Source of the DNA: an uncultured Lachnospiraceae bacterium
GTDB taxonomy: Bacteria; Bacillota; Clostridia; Lachnospirales; Lachnospiraceae
NCBI GenBank assembly: GCA_910584585.1
Contig: CAJUBP010000007.1
Coordinates: forward strand, 57,372 to 121,371
Length of the DNA: 64,000 nt
Direction: 5' to 3'
Shown here: one piece after another, positions 8,155 to 17,297 of the stretch
How the letters are laid out: each line of letters starts with the position of its first letter
Numbering within the stretch: position 1 is the stretch's first letter
The notes under the pieces: generated by a model
Databases searched by the model: none
What the model was told of the DNA's origin: nothing
What the model saw: the letters and a program-made list of their open reading frames with translations, nothing else
Made by a program: the position numbers and the translations under genes

Positions 8155-8616
8155 ATGAAAGTAAAGATTGAGTTAGATGAGTCGCTGCAGGAAGAAGAAT
8201 TTGTCATACGCTGCAGTGCCGTTACCGAAGATATCCTGAAGGTGCAGGCGGCTGTGATGGATTTGGAAAGAAGCGGGCGCTGCATGGATCTGCGTCAGGG
8301 AGATACAGAATATTACCTGCCGATCGGGGAGATTTTGTTTTTTGAGACGGAACATAAAACGGTATACGCCCACACCCGGGATAAAATGCTGGAGACAGGG
8401 TACCGGCTGTATGAGCTGGAAGAACTGCTGCCAGGCTCGTTTTTTAGGATATCCAAATCGGCCATTGTAAATCTCAATCAGATTTATTCTATTACCCGGA
8501 ACTTAGCGTCATCCAGTTTGGTGGAGTTTAGGCACAGCCACAAACGGGTGTATGTGTCCAGAAAGTATTATAAATTATTGGTGGAAAGACTGGCGGAAAA
8601 GAGGAAACGATTATGA
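8155..8616 (+). CDS. LytTR-family DNA-binding regulator
   Basis: 153 aa. The C-terminal ~100 residues form a LytTR domain: YYLPIGEILFFETEHKTVYAHT, then LEELLPGSFFRISKSAIVNLNQI and a basic YVSRKYYKLL end, as in AgrA/LytR-type DNA-binding domains. There is no receiver domain, so it is a stand-alone regulator of the kind often paired with a small membrane protein. ATG 8155 is preceded by GGAGG at 8 bp; an upstream extension of the frame would run through the promoter and is rejected. The stop overlaps the start of the LiaF-like gene by 4 bp (ATGA), so the two are translationally coupled and probably work together in envelope-stress sensing or autoregulation. Confidence 0.88.
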   Translation: MKVKIELDESLQEEEFVIRCSAVTEDILKVQAAVMDLERSGRCMDLRQGDTEYYLPIGEILFFETEHKTVYAHTRDKMLETGYRLYELEELLPGSFFRISKSAIVNLNQIYSITRNLASSSLVEFRHSHKRVYVSRKYYKLLVERLAEKRKRL

Positions 8617-9314
8617 AAAGAAGAAAAGAAATATTTTGGGGTTTGCTGTTGATTTTCGGCGCTTTGTTTATCTTGGCGAATAAAATGGGGTTTTTGCGGA
8701 ATGTAGGAGTTTTTACCGTAGTGTTCAGTATTTTTCTCATAGGGATTTTGATCGAAAATATTGTTCAGCGAAGCTTCGGCGGAATATTATTTTCTCTGGC
8801 GTTTTTGGGAATTCTCTACGATGAGCAATTGGGCATTGAACCGCTGACCCCTCTGCCTGTTCTGGCGGCGGCCCTGCTTGGAACCATAGGGCTTAACATG
8901 ATTTTTCATAAAAAAAGCGGCAGAAAGGATCCGGAATTCTATTGGAAAGAGGCCAAAGAAGTGATAGACGCGGAACGTGAGGGACAGGTGCAATGCGCCG
9001 TGCATTTTGGGGAAAGTGCGAAATATATTGATACGCCTGATTTTTGCAGGGCGGATCTGGAAAGCGCTTTTGGCGGCCTCAGCGTATATTTTGACCAGGC
9101 AGTTCCGGCAGACGGAACCGGGAGAGCAGAGGTGCGGGTTGCCTTTGGATCGCTGGAGCTGTATATTCCGGGGGATTGGAAAACGGTGATAGACGTGGAC
9201 GCCGCCTTTGGAGGCGTGGAGGAAGACGGCCGGCATAAGCCTTCAGATCTGGGGAATACGCTGTATATTTCCGGAAGAGTTACATTCGGCAGTCTGGAAA
9301 TTCATTATATTTAG
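8613..9314 (+). CDS. LiaF-like membrane protein
   Basis: 233 aa. The N-terminal ~95 residues contain three to four membrane segments (FWGLLLIFGALFILA; VFSIFLIGILIENIV; LAAALLGTIGLNMIF), as in DUF5668-type domains. The C-terminal half has the repeating beta pattern of LiaF/YvqF proteins, with AFGGLSVYFDQA, AFGSLELYIP and AFGGVEED (about residues 150-233). LiaF proteins restrain two-component or LytTR regulators that respond to cell-envelope damage. The ATGA overlap with the LytTR gene supports the same relation here. The last residues match the end of the domain, so the protein is complete. Confidence 0.82.
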   Translation: MKRRKEIFWGLLLIFGALFILANKMGFLRNVGVFTVVFSIFLIGILIENIVQRSFGGILFSLAFLGILYDEQLGIEPLTPLPVLAAALLGTIGLNMIFHKKSGRKDPEFYWKEAKEVIDAEREGQVQCAVHFGESAKYIDTPDFCRADLESAFGGLSVYFDQAVPADGTGRAEVRVAFGSLELYIPGDWKTVIDVDAAFGGVEEDGRHKPSDLGNTLYISGRVTFGSLEIHYI

Positions 9315-9326
9315 GGGAAAATATTT

Positions 9327-9355
9327 TTGACAGGAACCGTTGTTCCCATTATAAT
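9327..9355 (+). promoter_or_regulatory. Consensus promoter with a dyad in the spacer
   Basis: TTGACA (9327-9332) and TATAAT (9350-9355) are both perfect and are spaced by 17 bp. The spacer contains GGAAC-CGTT-GTTCC, an inverted repeat well placed for a repressor. Transcription would run through the palindromic repeat at 9405-9660 before reaching the YgjP gene. Confidence 0.8.
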
Positions 9356-9404
9356 GAAGTAAGGAAAAGCTGCGGCAGAAAATGTACTTGAACTGCGGCA
9401 AAAC

Positions 9405-9660
9405 CCCCTAGTACAGCGAACAATCTATATTTCGATACACAGGAAAGGCAGGATGGCCCTTTGGCTAAGCAAACGATTCGTGGGCGTCCTTAGTGAAGGC
9501 GAAATCCACTGCTTATGCAGACTTAGGAAGGAAGGCTTTCCTGACTTCCTTAGTCGGAGTTAGCAGTTAGTTTGCCGGAACGTTGCCCAGTTTGTGTGGC
9601 AAAGGGCCATCCTGCCTTTCCGTCTGTAACCCAATATGAAACGTCCGCTGTAGTGCTGGG
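9405..9660 (+). repeat. Full copy of palindromic structured repeat (copy 1)
   Basis: The outer arms (CTAGTACAGCG near 9410 and CGCTGTAGTG near 9650) and inner arms (GGAAAGGCAGGATGGCCC near 9443, repeated inverted near 9603-9621) enclose a ~130-nt core. The core is about 90% identical, by eye, to the copy at 50391-50612 and contains further hairpins (GACTTAGGAAG with CTTCCTTAGTC). Four stem differences between the two copies are all compensated. It lies between a consensus promoter and the YgjP start, so it is probably transcribed. No protein-coding signal is seen in it. Confidence 0.85.
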
Positions 9661-9685
9661 AGCAGAAAATAATGGGGATTACAGC

Positions 9686-10513
9686 ATGGAAGCATATCAT
9701 TTGACACGAAGTAAACGAAAAAGTCTTTCCATTATCATTGGAAAAGACGGAACCATACAGGTGAAGGCGCCCAACTGGCTGCCGAAATATAAGATAGATC
9801 AGTTTATCCAGCAGAAAGCAGACTGGATTCAGGAAAAACAGCGGGAAATTTCAATGCTGGAGCAGCAAAAACCGGTTCATACGTTCCGGGAGGGAGACTG
9901 TTTTTTGTTTCAGGGGGAAACATACCGGCTGACATTTGGTTCCGGGAACCGGCATAAGGGCAGGGAAAACCGGGGCAGCGCGAAGGCTGCCGAAAGCGCG
10001 GAGTTTTCGGATAGAAAGCAGTTTGGAAGAACATACAGAGGAATTGCGCTGGAGGAAAGTGAAAAGCTTTTTATTATGGAACCGGGTTTGGAGACAGACG
10101 CGTCAATGTCTGAGACAGGCCCCGGCTTTGTGCGGGAGAGGATAGAAGAATGGTATCTTTTTCAGGCGAAGCAGATATTCCCGGAACGGGTCAGCCAGTA
10201 TTATCCGCTGGTATCCCGGCTGGCGGGAAGCCTTGGAAAAGAGATCGGCCCTGTGAACCGTATTTCCATACGTAACCAGAAAACCCGTTGGGGAAGCTGC
10301 AGCAGCAAAGGAAATCTGAATTTTAACTGGCGGCTTGTGATGGCGCCGGCGGGGATTTTGGATTATGTGGTGATTCATGAATTGTGCCATCTTGCGTATC
10401 TGAATCATTCCAGCCAGTTCTGGCATCTGGTAAGCGGCATTCTGCCGGATTGGAAAGAGCGAAGAAGCTGGCTGAAGGCCAATGGGCCGCTGTTGGAGTG
10501 GGAGAATTTCTAA
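9686..10513 (+). CDS. YgjP/SprT-like metallopeptidase (DUF45)
   Basis: 275 aa zinc-metallopeptidase of the YgjP family. The catalytic HELCH motif is at residues 231-235, preceded by QKTRWGSCSSKGNLNFNWRL, the conserved block of this family. Cellular substrates are not known. The frame extends upstream to 9572, but that part lies inside the palindromic repeat; ATG 9686 has GGGGAT before it and gives the usual N-terminus (MEAYHLTRSKRKSLSI). A DUF3783 gene follows 32 bp downstream. A non-conserved charged insert near residues 90-125 (GNRHKGRENRGSAKAAE) is the only odd stretch. Confidence 0.88.
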   Translation: MEAYHLTRSKRKSLSIIIGKDGTIQVKAPNWLPKYKIDQFIQQKADWIQEKQREISMLEQQKPVHTFREGDCFLFQGETYRLTFGSGNRHKGRENRGSAKAAESAEFSDRKQFGRTYRGIALEESEKLFIMEPGLETDASMSETGPGFVRERIEEWYLFQAKQIFPERVSQYYPLVSRLAGSLGKEIGPVNRISIRNQKTRWGSCSSKGNLNFNWRLVMAPAGILDYVVIHELCHLAYLNHSSQFWHLVSGILPDWKERRSWLKANGPLLEWENF

Positions 10514-10545
10514 TCCCGCATTCGGCCAGAATAAGGAGGAACACA

Positions 10546-10917
10546 TTGAAAGCAACAATTTTATTATTTCATTTTTCAGACAAAGACAGGCGGAACCGGC
10601 TGACCCGGGCTCTGCTTCCCCTCCGGATGAAAATCAAGGAAGTTGCCAGAGAGGATTACCTGCAGCCGGTGGGATATCTGGCGGGAAATAAGGAGATTTT
10701 GCCGCTGAATGAGAAATATGAGGGGGAAGAGTTAGAGGGGGAAATGATACTGATGGCGGGGCTTTCCAGTTCTCAGGTGGATCAGGCGCTGAAAGCTGTC
10801 CGCAAATCAGGAATCGGCCCTGTTCCTTATAAAGCGGTGCTGACTTCTTCTAATCAGAATTGGAATGTATGGAAGCTGTTTCAGGAGATAAAAGCGGAAC
10901 ACGAGCAGATGAATTGA
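10546..10917 (+). CDS. DUF3783 domain protein
   Basis: 123 aa starting at TTG 10546, chosen because AAGGAGG lies 7 bp upstream. The protein (MKATILLFHFSDKDRRNRL...) matches the DUF3783 pattern: an N-terminal strand, a helix with RRNRLTRALLP, and a C-terminal block GIGPVPYKAVLTSSNQNW. It has no assigned function; members are small soluble proteins common in Clostridia. It is probably in one transcript with the YgjP gene upstream. The surface-protein gene begins 21 bp downstream with its own ribosome site. Confidence 0.75.
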   Translation: MKATILLFHFSDKDRRNRLTRALLPLRMKIKEVAREDYLQPVGYLAGNKEILPLNEKYEGEELEGEMILMAGLSSSQVDQALKAVRKSGIGPVPYKAVLTSSNQNWNVWKLFQEIKAEHEQMN

Positions 10918-10938
10918 AAAAGTAAGGAGTGTGAGGAA

Positions 10939-13900
10939 ATGAAAAAGAAGAGAGAGAATTTTTTGGAGAAACTGTTACAGCAAAAGCGGCATCCCATCCG
11001 GCCGAAGCTGGTATCGGCGCTGCTCAGTCTCTGCCTGCTGCTGGCATCGCTGCCTGTGGAATTTTATGGTTTTCAGGTTCGGGCGGAAGGGCAGGAATAT
11101 AAGATTCTCTCTTTTTCGGAACTTCCAGAGGAGGTAAGAAGCCAGAATGTGGAACCTGGGACGCCTCTGGAAGAGCTGAATCTGCCAAAAACTCTGGAAG
11201 CGGTCTGCGTTCCTTTGCAATATGAGGAACCGGAGCCTGGGGAGAGGCAGGAACAGGCGGAGATGAATACTGAGACGAAAGGAACTGATTTGGACGGACA
11301 GGGGGAGATGGAAGGCCTGTTTTCTGACGCAAAGAGAAGTCAGGAGGAAGAAGGGGAAAGTTTGCCGCCTGTCACAGAGAGAAATCAGGAGGAAGGGGGA
11401 GAATTGCCTGCGTCTGACGCGGAGGAAAGGCCGGAAGAAGAGATGGGAACGTCTGCGTCTGATGGGGAGATAAAACCAGAAGAAGAGATGGAAACGCCTG
11501 TGTCTGGCGGGGAGACAGAGCCGGAAGAAGAGTTGGAAACACCTGCATCTGGCGGGGAGACAGAGCCGGAAGAAGAGCTGGAACTGCCTGCGTCTGGCGG
11601 GGAGACAGAGCCGGAGCCAGAAGGCGGCATCCAGACGCCTGCGCCGGGGGCAGAGGGAGATTTGGTGGAACAGCCGCCGCAGGAACCGGGCGAAACGCCG
11701 CAGGAACAGCCGGAAACTGGCAGCGCCGCGGAAGAAACGGTTGCGATTGAGCATATTGCCTGGAACAGTGTATTTGCTTATGATAGTGAGAAAGAAGGAA
11801 CCTATGTCTTTGTGCCGGTTTTGCCGGAAGGGTATGTTCTGGGAGATGGGGTGAGTTTGCCGGAGATTCAGATAGCGGTAGAAGGTGAGGAAAGTCAAAA
11901 AGAGGAGAAAGAAGGGAAGAGTGCGGCAGGGGAAGGAAAGCGGAACAGGCGGAAAGCAGCGGAAGAACTGGAAGAGGAATACGGCAGTTGGGGGAAAGAA
12001 CGGGCATTGGCTGACTCTGACAGTGAAGTGATCAGTGTGGATACAGTTTGGGATACGTCAAAAACGTTGTTCGGCGGGGAGCTTGTGATTGAAGAAGGGG
12101 CTACATTGACACTGAATGACAGGTTAACTATAAGAGGAATCGTTACGATTCGGGGCGGCGGGACAATTGCGAGAGGAAAATCGGGTGCCGGAATTGTAGT
12201 GGAGGAAAATGGCTTTTTGACCGTGCAGGATATGATAGTAGACGGTAAAAATTTAGTTGCTTCTGTGCCAATCTTAGATATAAATAAGGGAAAACTTGCG
12301 ATGAAAGGAAGCGCTGTTCAGAATTGCCGAGCAACATTGCCGAACATGAAACGCGGAGGGATTGTCAGGTGTTCGGGAGGTACACTAATTGCAGAGGACG
12401 GATGTGTAATACAAAACTGTAGTTCGGGTCGAGGCGGAGAGATAGGCATAGTTGATGGTGGAACGGCATATTTGAGAAACAGCAGGATAGAGAGGTGTTC
12501 TTCAGATTCTCAGGATTCTGTAGGTGCAATTTACTGTGATAGAAGTGCAGTAACGCTAGAGGATGGATGTGTAATACGGGACTGTACTGCAGTGGATGGA
12601 GCGGCAATTTACGGTTTTTTTAGTACAGTGACGTTGCAGAATGGATGTGTGATACAGGATTGTACCGCAGAGGATGGAGCAGCAATTGGTTTATGGAGCG
12701 ATTCAACGGGGAATTTGAAGGACGTCAGGATAGAAAGGTGCTCAGCGAAAAGGTATGGTGGAGCGATTGGCTGCTATTATGGCAGTGAATTAATCATGGA
12801 GGCGGGGTGTGTGATACGGGATTGTGATTCGGCAGAGGGAGGGGCGATTTGTTTAAAAAGCGCAAAAATGATGAGTATGAGAGATTGTACGATAGAAAAT
12901 TGTGACGGCAGCCTTGGTGGAGCGGTTTCTATGACTGGAAGATCATCAGCAAATTTGAAAAACTGTAAAATAAAAGATTGTAAAGGCTTTTGCGGAGGGG
13001 CAATTTACTGTGAAAAAAAAGGAACAGTAACAATGGAAGAGGGATGTGTGATAGAAGGGTGTACGATAAGAAGCGCCAATGGCCAGGGCGGGGCGCTTTG
13101 CCTGGTGGATTCAACAGCAGATATAAGAGATTGTAAAATAAAAGGGTGTTCTGCGGATTCTAACGGCAAAGGAGGGGGGATTTGCTGCGCTGATTCAAAT
13201 GTAAGCCTGAAAGACTGTAAAGTAGAAGGCTGCACGGCGACTACGGGCGGGGCTGTTTTTATTTCCAAACATGAGACTGAGGACGGGCATTTTGCGGTAT
13301 ATGACAACGTAAAGTTTGGCGGAGGCCAGACAACTTCTAACAAGGATAGTGTGTATCTTCAAACTATCCCTTATGGCGGATATACGTTCATTTCAGATAT
13401 AGAGGTGGGAACTGATTTAAGCTACCCAGTGCCTGTTTATCTGGAGGGAAGAGAAGGATATGTCATTGCAGAAGGGACAGGCGGACATCAGCTGACGATA
13501 GAGGATTTAAAGAAACTATTTGTTGTAGATGTTAATGGGAACAAATGGTATAAAAAGCTGGATACGGATCAGAATCAGATTTATTTAACTCTTACCGATC
13601 CTGAATACTATTTCCGGGTTTTCTATTATGATGTGGATGGAAAAGTTACAGATGATATGAAATACAGTTCAGGAGAGATTGCTGCAATTCGCTCAGTGAA
13701 GGATTTTGCAAGCCCTATTCCGAACCAAGAGAGATTTCTCGGCTGGAGCAAAAAGCAGGGTGCTGATAAAGTGGATTATACAGGCGGGGAAAATGTAGAG
13801 ATAACAGAAGATATCCATCTGTATCCGGTTTATGAGAAGAGAAAGTTTTCTGCAGACTTTTATTCGGGAGGGCCGGATCTTTCAGCTCCTGTTCATCAAG

Positions 13901-16900
13901 AAAGAGAGGCGGGGGAAGATGTAGACAAGATAACCATAAATGCTCCGGTTTTGAAAGATTTCGAGGGCTGGACCCCTAAGGGCTGGAGTGAAGATCCTGA
14001 GGAATATGGCAGCGGCAGTATCATCCTAAGGGGCGGAGCATGTACTCTGACAGAAGATACAAAGAATTATTACGGAGTCTATCAGAAAGAAGTTACCCTT
14101 TCTTATGCTTCCGCGGATAAAGAAATCCACGTGTCTGTGCCGAAAGTGAAGAAGTTTTGTTATGCCAATGTTCACGCTGCCATCACATATCAAAAAGCTA
14201 AAATTACCCTTGCGGAAGGGCCGAAGGTGTTCGGTTATACGTTCCAGGGGTGGAGTGAACAGGCGGACGGAGGGGGAACGCTGCAGAAAGCGGGCACAGA
14301 GTTTTCCATACAGGAGGATACTACGCTGTATGCTGTTTATCAAGAAAAGGACAAGAGAACTTTTACTGCCAATTTTTATTCTGGAAGCCCTGTTCAGAAG
14401 GAGACAGAGACGGTAACCTTGTACGAGCCTGCTGATAAAGGAGAAGTTACAGCGCCGTCGTTAAAAGATTTTTCCGATTGGAAGCCATTAGGGTGGAATA
14501 GAAGCAATAAGGCATATGAAGCCAGCATTGGTGCGGATGAGGAATGTACTTTAACAGAAGACGTTACAGAATTCTGCGGAATCTATGAGAAAGATATTAC
14601 GCTCACTTATAAAGGAAACGGCGGAAAACCGGACCTTGAGGCGGAGACAAACCAAAGTTATGCCAATGTGCACAAAGAAGATTCAGATGATGGCGGGGTT
14701 TCTTACATAATTCCGGAATTTATCCTTACCGGGGAGATACAGCGGGAGAAATATATCCTGGCGGGCTGGAGCAGAGATCAGGACAGTACAGAAGCGGAAT
14801 ATAAAGTAGGAAGCAAACAGAGATTTGACAAAGATACCATACTTTACGCGGTCTGGAAAGAGATCCCGCCTGAAGAAGCAGTATGGAAGATGGAATATTA
14901 CTGCCAGAACCTGAAGGGAGACGGGTACGATAAGGTAGAAGCAGACACAGAGACATTGACTGGAAAAATTGGAACAGAAGCAGAAATCCGGGAGAAAACT
15001 TACCCGGGTTTTAACGTAAATTTATCACATCCAGATGGAAAGCGTAAGGGAATCATAGAAGCGGATGGAAGTCTTGTGTTAAAACTTTATTATGACAGGA
15101 ATATCTATGAAGTGGACTTTGACCTGAACGAAAGTGACGGTATTGCCCCGGCTTCCCAAACCGTTCGTTACGGAGACAAGGCAAAAGAACCAGAGGCTCC
15201 TGAAAGAACCGGATATCGTTTCAAAGGGTGGTATAAAGATAAAGGGGGAACGGAGGGCGGCCCGTGGAATTTTAGCAGGCCGGTGGAAGAAAATACAAAG
15301 ACATTGTATAATACACTTTACGCAGTCTGGGAAAAGATCATTCCGGATCCTGATGATCCCGATCCAGATAAGCCAGATCCAGACAATCCCGATCCGGATA
15401 AGCCAGATCCGGACAATCCCGATCCGGATAAGCCAGATCCAGACAATCCCGATCCGGATAACCCGGATCCAGACAATCCCGATCCGGATAAGCCAGATCC
15501 AGACAATCCCGATCCGGATAACCCGGATCCAGACAATCCCGATCCGGATAAGCCAGATCCAGGCAATCCCGACCCGGATAACCCAGATCCGGATAATCCC
15601 GGTCCAGACGAGCCGGATCCAGATAAGCCGGATCCAGACAATCCCGGCCCGGACGATCCAGGAGCAGACCCGGGTAATCCAGGAGCAGATCCGGACAACC
15701 CAGGTCCAAAACCGGATAACCCAGGAACAGATCCGGACAGCCCGGATCCGGAATCTCCTGCCGCGGTTTCCTACCAGGTAGAACACTACTGCCAGAACTT
15801 GACCGGAGATGAATATACCCGAATAGACGCCGACACAGAAGCCTTGACCGGAGAACCCGGAACAGAAGCAGTGGCCCAAGGGAAAACCTACCCCGGCTTC
15901 ACTTTGAATCTGTCTCATCCTTTGGGAAAACCAAAAGGAACCATAGTAAAGGACGGAAGCCTTGTGCTGAAGCTTTACTACGATCGGATCCTCTACGAGG
16001 TGGATTTTAACCTGAACGGAGGCCGGGGAACCCAGCCGGAGGCCCAGAAAATCCGTTACGGAGGCCTGTTGAAGCAGGCGCCCCAGCCAACAAGAACTGG
16101 TTATTATTTTAAAGGCTGGCAGATCGGAGAGGAACCGGAGGGGGATCTATGGGATTTTGAAAGCCCGGTAGAATATAACACAGGGACATTACATACTACC
16201 TTGTATGCCAAGTGGGCGGACGAACTGGCTCCGATTCTGGGAGAAGCAGCGTTTACAGAAGGAAGCCGCAATTTTCTGGACTGGCTGCTGCAGAAGGAAA
16301 GCATGGTGATTACTGTCCCGGTGACGGAAGAAGGCAGCGGCCTTGCGAAAGCGGAATATCTGCTGTTGGCAGAGGACGGCGCTGAAAAAGAGGGGGAGGC
16401 TTGGTTTGATGAAGTCCGCTCCATTTCTCCCGCCGCTGCGGCGTATGGAAGCGGCGCTGCAGTACTTAGAAGGGTGCAGGCGGAAGGAGAGCGGGGAAAA
16501 TACAACGCAAGAATTGCCATTGAAGAGGAATTTAAGGGAAAGGTGTATCTGACCTGCACCGATCATGCCGGAAACAGATCCGCTCAGAAAATTTTGACTG
16601 CCAAAGGGGGCGGGGTTATTGTAGAGGAAAACGCACCGGAAATCTATTTTTCCAATACCGGAGAATCCGCCGGCGGAAAGCCTCTGAAAGTGAAAGTACA
16701 GGTCAAAGATGATATGGAAGGACATGTGTCCGGCGGAATTTCCTGTATTATCTATCATGTGGACGGAGGGAAGAAGAAATCCCTTCCGGATGAAGAGTTT
16801 GCCCAGAAGCTGGTGGAGGAATATGAGTTTGCGGTGAAAATCAAAGGGGAAGGCGCTCATACCCTCCGGGTGGAAGCCAGGGATCACGGAGGGAATGAAA

Positions 16901-17292
16901 GCGCGGCGGAAGTGGCGCTGCGTATTCAGGAGAAGAAAGACGCGCCGGTGCAAACCCCGGTTCCGAAAGATCCCCAAACCCCTGGAAGAAACGGAACTCC
17001 CCTGGGAGCTGAGCCGAAAACGGGAGAAGGAAGTCAGGTCAAAATCTTTGCTACCCTGGCCATGATTGCGGGCTTTGGCTACCTTTTGCTGTATTTTGAA
17101 GGAGAAAATGGAATTACAGAGCAGGAAAAAGAGGAAATCATTTACCGGCTGGTGGCCTGGGCGAAAAAGGGCGGAAGCCTCCGCAGACTCTTTGGCCTGG
17201 CAGCTATTTTCCTGTTTCTGATGTATTACCATAGTATTGGAAAGAGCGTGGATGTGGAGTGGAAAGAAATTCGAATGAATGAAACGAGGTGA
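10939..17292 (+). CDS. Giant surface adhesin-like protein with beta-helix and InlB-type repeats
   Basis: 2117 aa. A signal segment (about 24-50) is followed by acidic repeats (SGGETEPEEELETPA-like units, ~135-235). Next is a right-handed parallel beta-helix (~380-790) with Cys-rich rungs such as GCVIQDCTAEDGAAI. InlB/Listeria-Bacteroides-type repeats follow (~890-1315, e.g. FLGWSKKQGADKVDYTGGE). Two similar modules with YYCQNL/HYCQNL (~1316-1464 and ~1610-1759) flank a Pro/Asp tract (~1470-1608). An Ig-like region and two C-terminal membrane helices (~2035-2053 and ~2084-2102) end it. EPKTGEG at ~2024 resembles a degenerate LPxTG sorting motif, but a second helix follows, so membrane anchoring is more likely than sortase attachment. 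I infer adhesion to host or food glycans. ATG 10939 has AAGGAGTGTGAGG upstream. Confidence 0.85.
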   Translation: MKKKRENFLEKLLQQKRHPIRPKLVSALLSLCLLLASLPVEFYGFQVRAEGQEYKILSFSELPEEVRSQNVEPGTPLEELNLPKTLEAVCVPLQYEEPEPGERQEQAEMNTETKGTDLDGQGEMEGLFSDAKRSQEEEGESLPPVTERNQEEGGELPASDAEERPEEEMGTSASDGEIKPEEEMETPVSGGETEPEEELETPASGGETEPEEELELPASGGETEPEPEGGIQTPAPGAEGDLVEQPPQEPGETPQEQPETGSAAEETVAIEHIAWNSVFAYDSEKEGTYVFVPVLPEGYVLGDGVSLPEIQIAVEGEESQKEEKEGKSAAGEGKRNRRKAAEELEEEYGSWGKERALADSDSEVISVDTVWDTSKTLFGGELVIEEGATLTLNDRLTIRGIVTIRGGGTIARGKSGAGIVVEENGFLTVQDMIVDGKNLVASVPILDINKGKLAMKGSAVQNCRATLPNMKRGGIVRCSGGTLIAEDGCVIQNCSSGRGGEIGIVDGGTAYLRNSRIERCSSDSQDSVGAIYCDRSAVTLEDGCVIRDCTAVDGAAIYGFFSTVTLQNGCVIQDCTAEDGAAIGLWSDSTGNLKDVRIERCSAKRYGGAIGCYYGSELIMEAGCVIRDCDSAEGGAICLKSAKMMSMRDCTIENCDGSLGGAVSMTGRSSANLKNCKIKDCKGFCGGAIYCEKKGTVTMEEGCVIEGCTIRSANGQGGALCLVDSTADIRDCKIKGCSADSNGKGGGICCADSNVSLKDCKVEGCTATTGGAVFISKHETEDGHFAVYDNVKFGGGQTTSNKDSVYLQTIPYGGYTFISDIEVGTDLSYPVPVYLEGREGYVIAEGTGGHQLTIEDLKKLFVVDVNGNKWYKKLDTDQNQIYLTLTDPEYYFRVFYYDVDGKVTDDMKYSSGEIAAIRSVKDFASPIPNQERFLGWSKKQGADKVDYTGGENVEITEDIHLYPVYEKRKFSADFYSGGPDLSAPVHQEREAGEDVDKITINAPVLKDFEGWTPKGWSEDPEEYGSGSIILRGGACTLTEDTKNYYGVYQKEVTLSYASADKEIHVSVPKVKKFCYANVHAAITYQKAKITLAEGPKVFGYTFQGWSEQADGGGTLQKAGTEFSIQEDTTLYAVYQEKDKRTFTANFYSGSPVQKETETVTLYEPADKGEVTAPSLKDFSDWKPLGWNRSNKAYEASIGADEECTLTEDVTEFCGIYEKDITLTYKGNGGKPDLEAETNQSYANVHKEDSDDGGVSYIIPEFILTGEIQREKYILAGWSRDQDSTEAEYKVGSKQRFDKDTILYAVWKEIPPEEAVWKMEYYCQNLKGDGYDKVEADTETLTGKIGTEAEIREKTYPGFNVNLSHPDGKRKGIIEADGSLVLKLYYDRNIYEVDFDLNESDGIAPASQTVRYGDKAKEPEAPERTGYRFKGWYKDKGGTEGGPWNFSRPVEENTKTLYNTLYAVWEKIIPDPDDPDPDKPDPDNPDPDKPDPDNPDPDKPDPDNPDPDNPDPDNPDPDKPDPDNPDPDNPDPDNPDPDKPDPGNPDPDNPDPDNPGPDEPDPDKPDPDNPGPDDPGADPGNPGADPDNPGPKPDNPGTDPDSPDPESPAAVSYQVEHYCQNLTGDEYTRIDADTEALTGEPGTEAVAQGKTYPGFTLNLSHPLGKPKGTIVKDGSLVLKLYYDRILYEVDFNLNGGRGTQPEAQKIRYGGLLKQAPQPTRTGYYFKGWQIGEEPEGDLWDFESPVEYNTGTLHTTLYAKWADELAPILGEAAFTEGSRNFLDWLLQKESMVITVPVTEEGSGLAKAEYLLLAEDGAEKEGEAWFDEVRSISPAAAAYGSGAAVLRRVQAEGERGKYNARIAIEEEFKGKVYLTCTDHAGNRSAQKILTAKGGGVIVEENAPEIYFSNTGESAGGKPLKVKVQVKDDMEGHVSGGISCIIYHVDGGKKKSLPDEEFAQKLVEEYEFAVKIKGEGAHTLRVEARDHGGNESAAEVALRIQEKKDAPVQTPVPKDPQTPGRNGTPLGAEPKTGEGSQVKIFATLAMIAGFGYLLLYFEGENGITEQEKEEIIYRLVAWAKKGGSLRRLFGLAAIFLFLMYYHSIGKSVDVEWKEIRMNETR
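15346..15762 (+). repeat. Tandem Asp-Pro repeat tract inside the surface protein
   Basis: Repeats of a 12-18 bp unit encode DPDNP/DPDKP over about 139 codons. They probably form a stiff, negatively charged stalk or wall-spanning spacer. The near-identical units favour slippage and length variation between strains. Confidence 0.9.
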
Positions 17293-17297
17293 TTGCT

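Noticed and set aside
9572..9685. Upstream extension of the YgjP gene
   Set aside because: The extra codons lie inside the palindromic repeat, and the protein aligned in memory starts near ATG 9686.
15318..15709. Long open frames on both strands across the Asp-Pro tract (Gly-Ser-Gly-Leu or Cys-Leu-Asp repeats)
   Set aside because: They are shadows of the repetitive DNA encoding the DPDNP stalk; low-complexity repeats lack stops in several frames and these have no ribosome sites.
15346..15762. Tandem repeat tract considered as a CRISPR array
   Set aside because: Units are contiguous with no unique spacers and are in frame inside a large gene.
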